A program made the translations under genes and the position numbers. A stretch of 64,000 nt of DNA, taken from JAAYCI01 sp964550985 (GTDB taxonomy: Bacteria; Bacillota; Clostridia; Oscillospirales; Ruminococcaceae). The stretch is taken from contig CAZKBM010000005.1 in NCBI GenBank assembly GCA_964550985.1, positions 18,567 through 82,566 on the forward strand. The letters run 5' to 3'. Every line of letters starts with the position of its first letter. Position 1 is the stretch's first letter. The notes below the pieces were generated by a model, which saw only the letters and a program-made list of their open reading frames with translations, was not told the DNA's origin and did not search any database. This document shows, piece by piece, positions 1 to 6,668 of this stretch.

Positions 1-648
1 AACGTGGTGGCCGGGGTGTGCCAAAACGAGCAAGGCCGGGTGGAACTGGCCGGTAAAGACATCACCCGCATGTCCGAGCACAAGCGCGCCGCCCTTTTGG
101 GCCGCGTTTTTCAGGACCCTATGATGGGTACGGCGGCCGGGATGATTATTGAGGAAAACCTGGCGCTGGCGAACCGGCGGGGCAAACTGCACGGCCTTGC
201 CTGGGAGGTAACGCGCGAAGAGCGCGAGGGCTTCCGCCGGGAGCTGGAAAAGCTGGGCCTGGGCCTGGAAGACCGCCTGCACGATAAAGTGGGCCTGTTG
301 AGCGGCGGCCAGCGCCAGGCGCTAACCCTGCTTATGGCCACCTTGCAAACGCCAAAACTGCTGCTGCTGGACGAACACACCGCCGCCTTAGACCCCAAAA
401 CCGCCCACAAGGTGCTGGAACTTACCGGCGCGCTGGTGGCGGAGGGCCACCTGACCACCCTGATGATTACCCACAACATGAAGGACGCTATACGGGTGGG
501 CAACCGCCTGATTATGATGTATGAGGGCAAAATCATTTACGACGTGCGCGGTGAGGAAAAGCAAAGGCTGCAAACCGCAGATTTGATGCAGAAGTTTGAG
601 GTGGTAAGCGGCGGCGAATTTGCCAACGACCGCATGATGCTGGGCTAA
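1..648 (+). CDS. ABC transporter ATP-binding protein (C-terminal part, cut by window start)
   Basis: ATPase subunit of an ABC transporter, energising a membrane permease in the cytoplasm. The reading frame is open from the first base, so the Walker A loop lies outside the window. Visible are the Q-loop region (VFQDP), the signature LSGGQRQ near fragment residue 100, Walker B LLLLDEH near residue 120, a D-loop-like AALDP and the H-loop MITHN near residue 156. The signature continued as ALTLLMA, and His after the Walker B Glu, resemble the uncharacterised COG1101/PhnK-like ATPases that usually sit beside a periplasmic-binding protein and permease of tryptophan/aromatic-type importers; that substrate link is inference because the partner genes are outside. 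A strong hairpin terminator follows. Confidence 0.85.
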   Translation, partial: NVVAGVCQNEQGRVELAGKDITRMSEHKRAALLGRVFQDPMMGTAAGMIIEENLALANRRGKLHGLAWEVTREEREGFRRELEKLGLGLEDRLHDKVGLLSGGQRQALTLLMATLQTPKLLLLDEHTAALDPKTAHKVLELTGALVAEGHLTTLMITHNMKDAIRVGNRLIMMYEGKIIYDVRGEEKQRLQTADLMQKFEVVSGGEFANDRMMLG

Positions 649-665
649 CATCCTTTTCATACAAT

Positions 666-703
666 AAAGGAGGCGGCAAACCAATCGGTTTGCCGCCTCT
701 TTC
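666..703. terminator. Bidirectional terminator between the ABC ATPase and hemerythrin genes
   Basis: A 13-bp perfect stem (670-682 with 687-699, loop AATC) is followed by a T-rich run on the plus strand and preceded by an A-rich run that gives Ts on the minus strand. It lies between two convergent genes and can serve both. Confidence 0.85.
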
Positions 704-718
704 TGATTCTGTTCTCTG

Positions 719-1147
719 TTAGGGGCTCTGCTGCGCCGGCAGTGGCTTTGTGCTATAGGCCGGGTTTGCCATTTTTTTATCTTCCTTCATAATATGGTAA
801 ATCAGCCACTGGGTTAAAAACTCGGCCAGTTGCCGCACCACAGCGGTCTCATAGTCCGAGCGGATGAGTTCCAGCTCTTTTTCGTGTACCTTTTCCACAA
901 AGTCCTTGTGCATCTGCCGGTGGGCTTCGGCCTCGGTAAAACCAATCTCCGCCTGGTACATCTCCTCGGTGTTAAAATGTACCACAGCGTAATTCTTCAC
1001 AAACTTTACAGTCTGCTCAAACACCTGTTTTTGATAGGCCTGTGGCGGTTCTTTCAGGGCTTTTAACAAACCGTCTAAGGTTAGCACAAGCTGCTTGTGT
1101 TGACTGTCGATTTGTGAATTGCCAATCATGTATTCAGCACTCCACAC
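719..1147 (-). CDS. Bacteriohemerythrin
   Basis: Oxygen-binding di-iron four-helix-bundle protein, 142 residues, typical of single-domain bacteriohemerythrins thought to store or sense O2 in anaerobes. The complete metal-ligand set is visible: His17, His57, Glu61, His76, His80, His118 and Asp123, in the usual pattern (IDSQH, HFNTEE, HRQMH, HIMKED). The start at 1147 is preferred over the internal Met7 because the family begins with W-x-x-E/Y-x-I-G-x-x-x-I-D. The start overlaps the end of the upstream GNAT gene by 14 bases, so the two are probably cotranscribed. Confidence 0.93.
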   Translation of the reverse strand: MWSAEYMIGNSQIDSQHKQLVLTLDGLLKALKEPPQAYQKQVFEQTVKFVKNYAVVHFNTEEMYQAEIGFTEAEAHRQMHKDFVEKVHEKELELIRSDYETAVVRQLAEFLTQWLIYHIMKEDKKMANPAYSTKPLPAQQSP

Positions 1148-1679
1148 CCGTACACACCTCCCGCTTTTTTACCGAAAACACCAGATGGGGCATCTCCATC
1201 CCATAATACTGTTTTGTGAACCTGCTGCGCACCAGCATACCGTTGCGAATGGCCACGTTCATAGAGGCGAGGTTTGTATCCCGTATGATGGAGAATACTT
1301 CGGCAAAGCCCAGCTTTTCAAATGCGTAGCTGCGGCAGGCTTTTGCGGCCTCTATGGCATAGCCCCGTCGCCAAAATTTTTGGGCGAACAGGTAGCCTAT
1401 CTCCGGCACCTGCTTTTCTGCAAGGCTTTGCCAAGTAATGCCGCACTGGCCCAGCATCTCGCCGCTCTGTTTTGCACAAACCGCCCAAAGGCCAAAGCCA
1501 TCCTCACGGTAGCGGCGGGCCTGGTTTGCCAGCCAGGCCTGCACCTCTTCCTCTGAAAAGGCGTGCTCATAGGCGGTCATCACCTGCGCATCTTGTAAAA
1601 TCAGGCGTAGGGTGGGAAGGTCATCCTCGTCCATCTCCCGCAGGTACAGGCGGGTTGTCTCTAAAATTTCTTTTTTCAA
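1134..1679 (-). CDS. GNAT family N-acetyltransferase (RimJ/RimL-like)
   Basis: Acetyl-CoA-dependent N-acetyltransferase of 181 residues. The N-terminus ETTRLYLREMDEDD is the classic RimJ/RimL/acetyltransf_3 opening. The acetyl-CoA loop is seen as FWRRGYAIEAA around residues 103-113, and the C-terminal NxxSMNVAIRNGM motif is present near 140-150. The substrate (ribosomal protein N-terminus, antibiotic or small amine) cannot be told from sequence. The gene runs into the hemerythrin gene with a 14-base overlap, and its start lies 9 bases from the end of the upstream foldase gene, so all three may form one transcript. Confidence 0.88.
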   Translation of the reverse strand: MKKEILETTRLYLREMDEDDLPTLRLILQDAQVMTAYEHAFSEEEVQAWLANQARRYREDGFGLWAVCAKQSGEMLGQCGITWQSLAEKQVPEIGYLFAQKFWRRGYAIEAAKACRSYAFEKLGFAEVFSIIRDTNLASMNVAIRNGMLVRSRFTKQYYGMEMPHLVFSVKKREVCTGVEC

Positions 1680-1688
1680 AGCCCTGCC

Positions 1689-2996
1689 CTAGCGTATCCC
1701 GCCGGGGGTCACTTCGTCATAATAGGCGCCGTAGGCCACCTCCAGGCTGTCCTGCACGGTTTTGGCCTCTGCGCTCATTTTTGCGCTGGCCGCCTGCTCT
1801 ATGGCCGCCTCGGGGTCTCCGTTCCCTATGGCCTCACGGTCCAGCGGCATGCGCAGAATGATGTGATAACCATAATCGGTGCGGATGGGCTCCGAAATCT
1901 CACCCGGTTGCAGGGCTTTTGCGCCGTCGTAAAACTCCTGCACCATCTCCCCTTCACCAAAGGTGTAGCCGCCGGGGTTTTGTTCCATGCCGGGGTCGGC
2001 GCCAAAGTCTTTTACCATCTGGTCAAACATCGTGTTTACATCAGCGCCATTGGCCTGGGCCGCGCGCAGTTGTTGCAGCAACTGGGTCGCCATTTCTAAG
2101 GCGGCCGCCTCTTTTTGCTCCTGGGTCATCTCGGCCCCGGCAGCGGCGGCGCTTTGGGGCTGGCTTGCGGCGGCATTGGCTGCCGTACTGTCCGCAGTGC
2201 TTTGGGCGGCGCTGTCCCCAATGTTTACATCTACCTGGCTGCTTTTTTGCACTTCGCTTTGGGCGCTGGCCGGGGCGCTTTCCCCGCCCGTGCTCACCGC
2301 GTTGCCAACGGCGTCCAGCAGGTCCTCTTCGGGGCTTTGCGCCGCGCTCTCATCAGGCTGTGCTCCGGCGTTAATTCCGTCAAAGCTGATTAAGATATGC
2401 TTTGCAGTCAAGTAGCTGTCGTCCAGGTTTTCCTCTATCTCCGCCGCATAGCGGGCTTTTAGTTCATCCTGGGCTTTTTTTACCAGCTTTTGCTCTTCTG
2501 TAATGCGCAGGTACATCTCTTCATCTGTAAAGAACATGCTGGAGAGGTTCTTCGCAAAGCCCTCTTCCCCCAGTTCCTCTTTTTGCTCTGCCAGGGTATC
2601 CTGTATTTCCTGCTTTTCCGCATCGGTCAGGCTGATGCCCTCGTCCTGCGCAATTTTTAGCCAGGAATACACCTGCAACAGGGTTTGTTCGGTACTTTTG
2701 CGCAGTTGCAGGGCCAAGGAACCGTCATAGTCGGTGTCCCACATGTCGGCCCCGCCGCTCATCTCACCGTAGGTTTTATTCAGCATATAGTAATAGCGGT
2801 ATTCGTCAAAACCTATATCCTGGCCGTTTACGGTTAGCATAACGCCGGGGTCTTCCACCTTTTCACCGCCCACATACAGCCCCGGCTCCTCGGCCGCCAC
2901 TTTTTGCCGGTCCGTTAAAAAGGCAATGCCCGTAACCGCGGCCGAAGCCAAAACTGCAATGGCAAGCCCCACCGCTATTTTTCCCTTTAATGTCAT
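1689..2996 (-). CDS. Exported peptidyl-prolyl cis-trans isomerase (parvulin/SurA-PrsA type) with Ala/Ser-rich insert
   Basis: Membrane-anchored extracytoplasmic foldase of 435 residues. Residues about 5-27 form a signal anchor. A SurA_N-like helical region (DEYRYYYMLNKTYGE onward) precedes the PPIase domain. The parvulin domain opens with TAKHILISF near residue 200 and closes with GGYTFGEGEMVQEFYDGA, LQPGEISEPIRTDYGYHIIL, giving good matches to PpiC/rotamase signatures. Between the first strand and the rest lies an insertion of roughly 85 residues rich in Ala, Ser and Gln, probably a disordered loop. The start follows a GGAGG site. By family it helps fold secreted proteins; no client is evident. 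Confidence 0.9.
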   Translation of the reverse strand: MTLKGKIAVGLAIAVLASAAVTGIAFLTDRQKVAAEEPGLYVGGEKVEDPGVMLTVNGQDIGFDEYRYYYMLNKTYGEMSGGADMWDTDYDGSLALQLRKSTEQTLLQVYSWLKIAQDEGISLTDAEKQEIQDTLAEQKEELGEEGFAKNLSSMFFTDEEMYLRITEEQKLVKKAQDELKARYAAEIEENLDDSYLTAKHILISFDGINAGAQPDESAAQSPEEDLLDAVGNAVSTGGESAPASAQSEVQKSSQVDVNIGDSAAQSTADSTAANAAASQPQSAAAAGAEMTQEQKEAAALEMATQLLQQLRAAQANGADVNTMFDQMVKDFGADPGMEQNPGGYTFGEGEMVQEFYDGAKALQPGEISEPIRTDYGYHIILRMPLDREAIGNGDPEAAIEQAASAKMSAEAKTVQDSLEVAYGAYYDEVTPGGIR

Positions 2997-3094
2997 CTAC
3001 TAGCCTCCTGTTGTTATGAATAGCCGCCCTGCCCGGGCGGCAAATGACGCCATACGTTTATTTGCCCCTTTTTTGGCGCAAAGGGCACTTTTAC

Positions 3095-3123
3095 ATTATA
3101 CAACAGGCGGGGCCTTTCGTACA
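3095..3123 (-). promoter_or_regulatory. Likely sigma-A promoter of the foldase gene
   Basis: On the minus strand a perfect TATAAT (3095-3100) lies about 100 bases before the foldase start. With a 17-base spacer the -35 would be TGTACG (3118-3123), a poor match, so only the -10 is convincing. Confidence 0.4.
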
Positions 3124-3280
3124 GCCAATGTGCAAAATAGTGTAAATTTTGTAATTTATACGGGCAAAGGGGCCTCTGCCGTATGCCCGGTTTTACCCGC
3201 CAAAAGCCGCCCTGCCGTTTTGGTTTTTTTGCCGTTTGCGGTATACTTGCTATGTGCGCCGCTTTCCGCCCTGGTACAGC

Positions 3281-4318
3281 CTACAAAGTTGCGGTCGCAT
3301 CCTTCGCTTCTTCGGTAAAAAATTGCCTCTGGCGGGCAAGCCGCTCCATCAACGCGTCAAAGGCCACGGGGGTTAGGCTTTGGGCGCCGTCGCTCAAAGC
3401 GTGGGGCGGGTCGTCGTGCACCTCTATCATCAGCCCGTCGGCCCCGGCGGCCACGGCGGCCATGGCCAGGGGCTCCACCATCCAGGCGTGCCCGCAGGCG
3501 TGGCTGGGGTCCACAATCACCGGCAGGTGGCTTTGCCTTTTCAGCATGGGTATGGCGCTGATATCCAAGGTGTTGCGGGTGGAGGGCTCAAAGGTACGTA
3601 TGCCGCGCTCGCACAAAATCACCTTGTCATTCCCGCCGGCCAAAATGTATTCGGCGCTCATCAGCAGTTCTTCCAAAGTGTTGGAAAGCCCCCGCTTTAG
3701 CAGTATGGGCACACGGGTGGTTCCCAGCTCCCGCAACATCTCAAAATTTTGCATATTGCGCGCACCCACCTGAAGCATATCCACCCCGGCCTCCAAAAAC
3801 AGGGGCAGGTGGCTCAGGTTCATAATCTCCGTCACAATGGGCAGGCCGGTCTCCGCCTTGGCCTGTTTCATCAGTTCCAGCCCCTCGGCCCTCAGGCCCT
3901 GGAAGGCATAGGGGGAGGTACGGGGCTTGAAGGCCCCCCCGCGCAAAAAATCGGCCCCGCTGGCCTTAACCTCTTTGGCCAAACCAATAATCTGGCTCTC
4001 GCTCTCCACGCTGCAGGGGCCCGCCATCACGGCAAAATACCCCGCGCCAATGCTCACCCCGCCTGCCTCCACCACGCTATCTTTGGGGTGAAATTTGCGG
4101 TTGGCTTTTTTGTAGGGCTCGCTTACCCGTTTTACGTCGGCCACGCAAGGGTTTGCCCGCACAAGGTCAATATCCACGGTGGAGGTATCGCCCACCAGGC
4201 CAATCAGCCGGGTATGCTCACCGCTAGAGCGGTGAATTTGCAAGCCGCCCGCTTCAAACTCCCGGCACAGCGCGCCAATTTGCTCCTCGGCCGCCTCGGG
4301 CCGGAAAATAACAATCAT
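3281..4318 (-). CDS. aroF: 3-deoxy-7-phosphoheptulonate synthase (DAHP synthase, type I-beta)
   Basis: Condenses phosphoenolpyruvate with erythrose-4-phosphate, the first step of the shikimate pathway. The 345-residue protein has an N-terminal ferredoxin-like regulatory domain (residues 1 to about 75, MIVIFRPEAAEEQI...) followed by the TIM barrel. Diagnostic motifs are AGPCSVES, FLRGGAFKPRTSPYAF, DMLQVGARNMQNFEML, LLKRGLSNT, VILCERGIRTFE, TRNTLDIS and PVIVDPSHA, containing the PEP-binding Lys/Arg and metal-binding Cys/His/Glu/Asp residues. The regulatory domain suggests allosteric feedback by an aromatic product. No other aro gene is adjacent. Divergent from ybaK. Confidence 0.96.
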   Translation of the reverse strand: MIVIFRPEAAEEQIGALCREFEAGGLQIHRSSGEHTRLIGLVGDTSTVDIDLVRANPCVADVKRVSEPYKKANRKFHPKDSVVEAGGVSIGAGYFAVMAGPCSVESESQIIGLAKEVKASGADFLRGGAFKPRTSPYAFQGLRAEGLELMKQAKAETGLPIVTEIMNLSHLPLFLEAGVDMLQVGARNMQNFEMLRELGTTRVPILLKRGLSNTLEELLMSAEYILAGGNDKVILCERGIRTFEPSTRNTLDISAIPMLKRQSHLPVIVDPSHACGHAWMVEPLAMAAVAAGADGLMIEVHDDPPHALSDGAQSLTPVAFDALMERLARQRQFFTEEAKDATATL

Positions 4319-4445
4319 GTTTTTATCCTTCTTTTCTTCGCAATATTTATCGGCCCTTTTCGCTTGCTTCTTCGCCTATAAAGGCCCTATTGTTCATAAT
4401 AGCACGAAGCCGGGCGGGGCGCAAACCACAAACGGGAGGTTCACT

Positions 4446-4913
4446 GTGAAAAAAACCAACGCTATGCGCTTACTGGAGGCCGCCCACCTGCCCTATACCC
4501 CCTGCACATACCCTGTGGGCGACGGCGCACTGGACGGCCTCTCGGTGGCCGAAAAAACCGGGCAAAGCCCCGCCCGTGTTTTCAAAACCCTGGTACTGCA
4601 AAGCCCCGGTGAGGCAATCTATGTTTTTTGCCTGCCCGTATGCCGCGAACTGCCGCTGAAAAGCGCCGCGGCCGCCGCAGGTGAAAAAAGCCTGGCCCTC
4701 TTGCCGCTGGATAAGCTGCTTGCCCTAACCGGCTACCGGCGGGGGGGCTGCAGCCCGGTGGGCATGAAGAAAAAGTACCCCTGCTTTTTGGAGCAGAGCG
4801 CCCTTTCCCACGCCTCTATTTTGGTCAGCGGTGGGGAGGTTGGCCTGCAAATTGAAATTGCGCCTAAAAACCTCATCGCCGCTATCCAGGCCACCCTTTT
4901 TGCGCTGCCATAA
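4446..4913 (+). CDS. ybaK: YbaK/EbsC family Cys-tRNA(Pro)/aminoacyl-tRNA deacylase
   Basis: Trans-editing hydrolase that removes mischarged Cys (or related amino acids) from tRNA(Pro). The GTG start at 4446, 5 bases after a GGGAGGT site, gives a 155-residue protein beginning KKTNAMRLLEAA, as in the family; an ATG further upstream would add unrelated residues. Motifs seen: FKTLVLQ with the conserved lysine, PVCRELPLKSAA, ALTGYRRGGCSPVGMKKKYP, and the closing GLQIEIAP. Length is normal for YbaK. It precedes the purine cluster but is separated by the 111-bp repeats, so it is probably an independent transcript. Confidence 0.93.
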   Translation: MKKTNAMRLLEAAHLPYTPCTYPVGDGALDGLSVAEKTGQSPARVFKTLVLQSPGEAIYVFCLPVCRELPLKSAAAAAGEKSLALLPLDKLLALTGYRRGGCSPVGMKKKYPCFLEQSALSHASILVSGGEVGLQIEIAPKNLIAAIQATLFALP

Positions 4914-5226
4914 AAAAGGCTGCGATATGATAAAAGAACCCCGCTTCGGCGCTTTGCACCGGCGGGAACCTTGTTCACATCATGCCACGCTGCGCGTGCC
5001 ACGGCTATCGCCGTCTTTTTGCCTATGGCAAAAAGATATGATATAAGAACCCCGCTTCGGCGCTTCGCTCCGGCGGGAACCTTGTTCACATCATGCCACG
5101 CTGCACGTGCCACGGCTATCGCCGTCTTTTTGCCTATGGCAAAAAGATATGATATAATACAAATGGAAAAAGTTTGGGGTTTACACCCTAAGTTTGGGCC
5201 GCTTTGGCGGCAGGGAGGGCGGACAG
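4914..5226. repeat. 111-bp tandem direct repeat (two units plus partial third)
   Basis: Unit 1 begins at 4924 (GATATGATA...), unit 2 at 5035 and a partial third at 5146, giving an exact period of 111 bases. Units differ at only a few positions. Each unit ends with a perfect palindrome (CTTTTTGCC-TAT-GGCAAAAAG) and carries a -35/-10-like pair across the junction. The -10 sequence is TATAAG at the unit 1/2 junction and TATAAT at the unit 2/3 junction, so only the last junction makes a strong promoter. The rest of the gap to purE (5160-5226) holds a leader with no recognised riboswitch. Confidence 0.9.
5130..5158 (+). promoter_or_regulatory. Promoter of the purine cluster
   Basis: TTGCCT (5130-5135), 17-base spacer, TATAAT (5153-5158), about 70 bases before purE. 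The -35 lies inside the 9-bp palindrome of the repeat, so a hairpin or a dyad-binding protein could affect it. No other strong promoter is evident upstream of purE. Confidence 0.7.
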
Positions 5227-5739
5227 ATGATGAAAAAAGTCGCCATTCTGATGGGTAGCGACAGCGACAGGCCCATTGTACAAAAATGTATGGATACCTT
5301 AAAGCAACTGGAGATCCCAATGGAGGTGCACATTATGAGTGCTCATCGCACCCCAGAGCGGGTCTCCAGTTTTGTGGGCGGGGCCAAAAATGCCGGTTTT
5401 GGGGTGATTATCGCCGCGGCGGGCATGGCGGCCCACCTGGCCGGCGCAGTGGCCGCAGGCTGCCTTTTACCGGTCATCGGCATCCCCTGTAAGGGCGGTG
5501 CGGCAGACGGGCTGGACGCCCTGCTCTCCACCGTGCAGATGCCGCCGGGCATCCCGGTGGCAACCGTGGGCCTGGGCGGCGGGGTAAACGCCGCCATTTT
5601 GGCCGCCCAAATTTTGGCCCTTTCCGACGAGGGCCTGTATGAACGGCTTTTTGCCCACCGGGCCGATATGGGCGCTGCCATAGCCGCAAAAGACGCCGCC
5701 TTGCAAAAAGAGCTGCGGCGCCAAATGGAAAAAGCCTAG
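5227..5739 (+). CDS. purE: 5-(carboxyamino)imidazole ribonucleotide mutase PurE
   Basis: Interconverts N5-CAIR and CAIR (step 6 of purine synthesis). The start at 5227 (ATGATGAAAAAAG) follows a GGGAGG site; 170 residues. Class I-like motifs are visible: MGSDSDRP, MSAHRTPERV, AGMAAHLAG, GIPVATVGLGG and NAAILAAQIL. The usual AHLPG is AHLAG here. No purK is found beside it; class I enzymes normally need PurK, so it is either elsewhere or bypassed. The TAG stop codon is formed by the flanking TA and first G of the MITE-like element that follows, so the original C-terminus may have been slightly different. Confidence 0.96.
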   Translation: MMKKVAILMGSDSDRPIVQKCMDTLKQLEIPMEVHIMSAHRTPERVSSFVGGAKNAGFGVIIAAAGMAAHLAGAVAAGCLLPVIGIPCKGGAADGLDALLSTVQMPPGIPVATVGLGGGVNAAILAAQILALSDEGLYERLFAHRADMGAAIAAKDAALQKELRRQMEKA

Positions 5740-5900
5740 GGTGTGTTCGACAAGTAACCCAGCTCGTCATTTTGCCAAATTTTGCGTCTTTTGTGCTTGT
5801 TGTCCTTGCCGGGCGAAAGCCCGCCTACGTCCTCCGCGCCCAAAATACACTAAAATTTTAGGCAAAAGCACGAATTGGAACAATTATCGAACACACCCTA
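5737..5900. mobile_element. Palindromic MITE-like element with TA flanks
   Basis: GGGTGTGTTCGA begins at 5739 and its exact reverse complement ends at 5898, both flanked by TA (5737-5738 and 5899-5900). The two halves remain similar inward for about 50 bases (for instance TTTTGCC followed by A/T-rich AAATTTT on both arms), so the RNA would form one long imperfect hairpin. A small GGGC-GAAA-GCCC hairpin lies at the centre. No transposase is encoded. Length, terminal inverted repeats and a TA duplication fit a miniature element mobilised by an IS630/Tc1-mariner-type transposase; that link is inference. Confidence 0.8.
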
Positions 5901-5951
5901 GTACCAACTTACAAAACCAGTAAACCATATTGTAACAGGGGGAAGCGAACA

Positions 5952-6668
5952 TTGGAAAAGCGAGACATGATTTATGAGGGAAAAGCCAAAAAAGTGTACA
6001 CCACCGATGACCCCACCTTGGTAATTGTGGATTATAAAGACGATGCCACGGCGGGCAACGGGGCCAAAAAAGGCACCATTGCCGGCAAGGGGCCCATCAA
6101 CAACCGCATGACAAACCACCTGATGAAACTCCTGGAAGAAAAAGGCGTGCCCACCCACCTGGTGCGGGAGCTCTCCGAGCGGGAGACGCTGGTAAAAAAG
6201 GTGAGCATTGTGCCGCTGGAAGTGATTGTGCGCAACATCGCCGCAGGCAGCCTGGCGCAGCGCATCGGCCTGCCTGAGGGCACCCCCATGGGCCGCACCG
6301 TGCTGGAATACTGCTATAAAGATGACGCCCTGGGCGACCCCATGGTGAACAACTACCACATTTTGGCCATGCGGTGGGCCAGCGAGGCAGAACTGGACAC
6401 CATTGCCAAATATGCCTTGCAAATCAACGATATTTTGCGGGAATATTTAAAAGAGGCCAACATCGACCTCATCGATTTCAAGCTGGAGTTTGGCAAAACC
6501 GCCGACGGGGAAATTGTACTGGCGGATGAAATCTCCCCCGATACCTGCCGCTTTTGGGACAGTACCACCCACGAAAAATTGGATAAGGACCGTTTCCGCC
6601 GGGATATGGGGGGCGTAGAGGACGCTTACCGGGAGGTGATGAAACGCCTTTTGGGAGAGAATGCATGA
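5952..6668 (+). CDS. purC: Phosphoribosylaminoimidazole-succinocarboxamide synthase PurC
   Basis: Ligates aspartate to CAIR with ATP to give SAICAR. 238 residues from a TTG start placed 8 bases after AGGGGGAA; an ATG five codons later is the alternative. Motifs: IYEGKAKKVY, FKDD-like YKDDATAGNG, PLEVIVRNIAAGS, IDFKLEFG, VLADEISPDTCRFWD. Normal length. It overlaps purF by 4 bases (ATGA), so the two are translationally coupled. The MITE-like element between purE and purC probably lies inside the transcript. Confidence 0.97.
   Translation: MEKRDMIYEGKAKKVYTTDDPTLVIVDYKDDATAGNGAKKGTIAGKGPINNRMTNHLMKLLEEKGVPTHLVRELSERETLVKKVSIVPLEVIVRNIAAGSLAQRIGLPEGTPMGRTVLEYCYKDDALGDPMVNNYHILAMRWASEAELDTIAKYALQINDILREYLKEANIDLIDFKLEFGKTADGEIVLADEISPDTCRFWDSTTHEKLDKDRFRRDMGGVEDAYREVMKRLLGENA

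Noticed and set aside
4914..5160. Direct repeats taken as a possible CRISPR array
   Set aside because: Units are 111 bases long and tandem without spacers; no cas genes are present.
5751..5886. Riboswitch or PurR box as the explanation of the purE-purC gap
   Set aside because: The mirrored ends with TA flanks and a second end elsewhere fit a mobile element; no purine aptamer core was seen. A GCGAACATT near 5945 resembles a PurR box only weakly.
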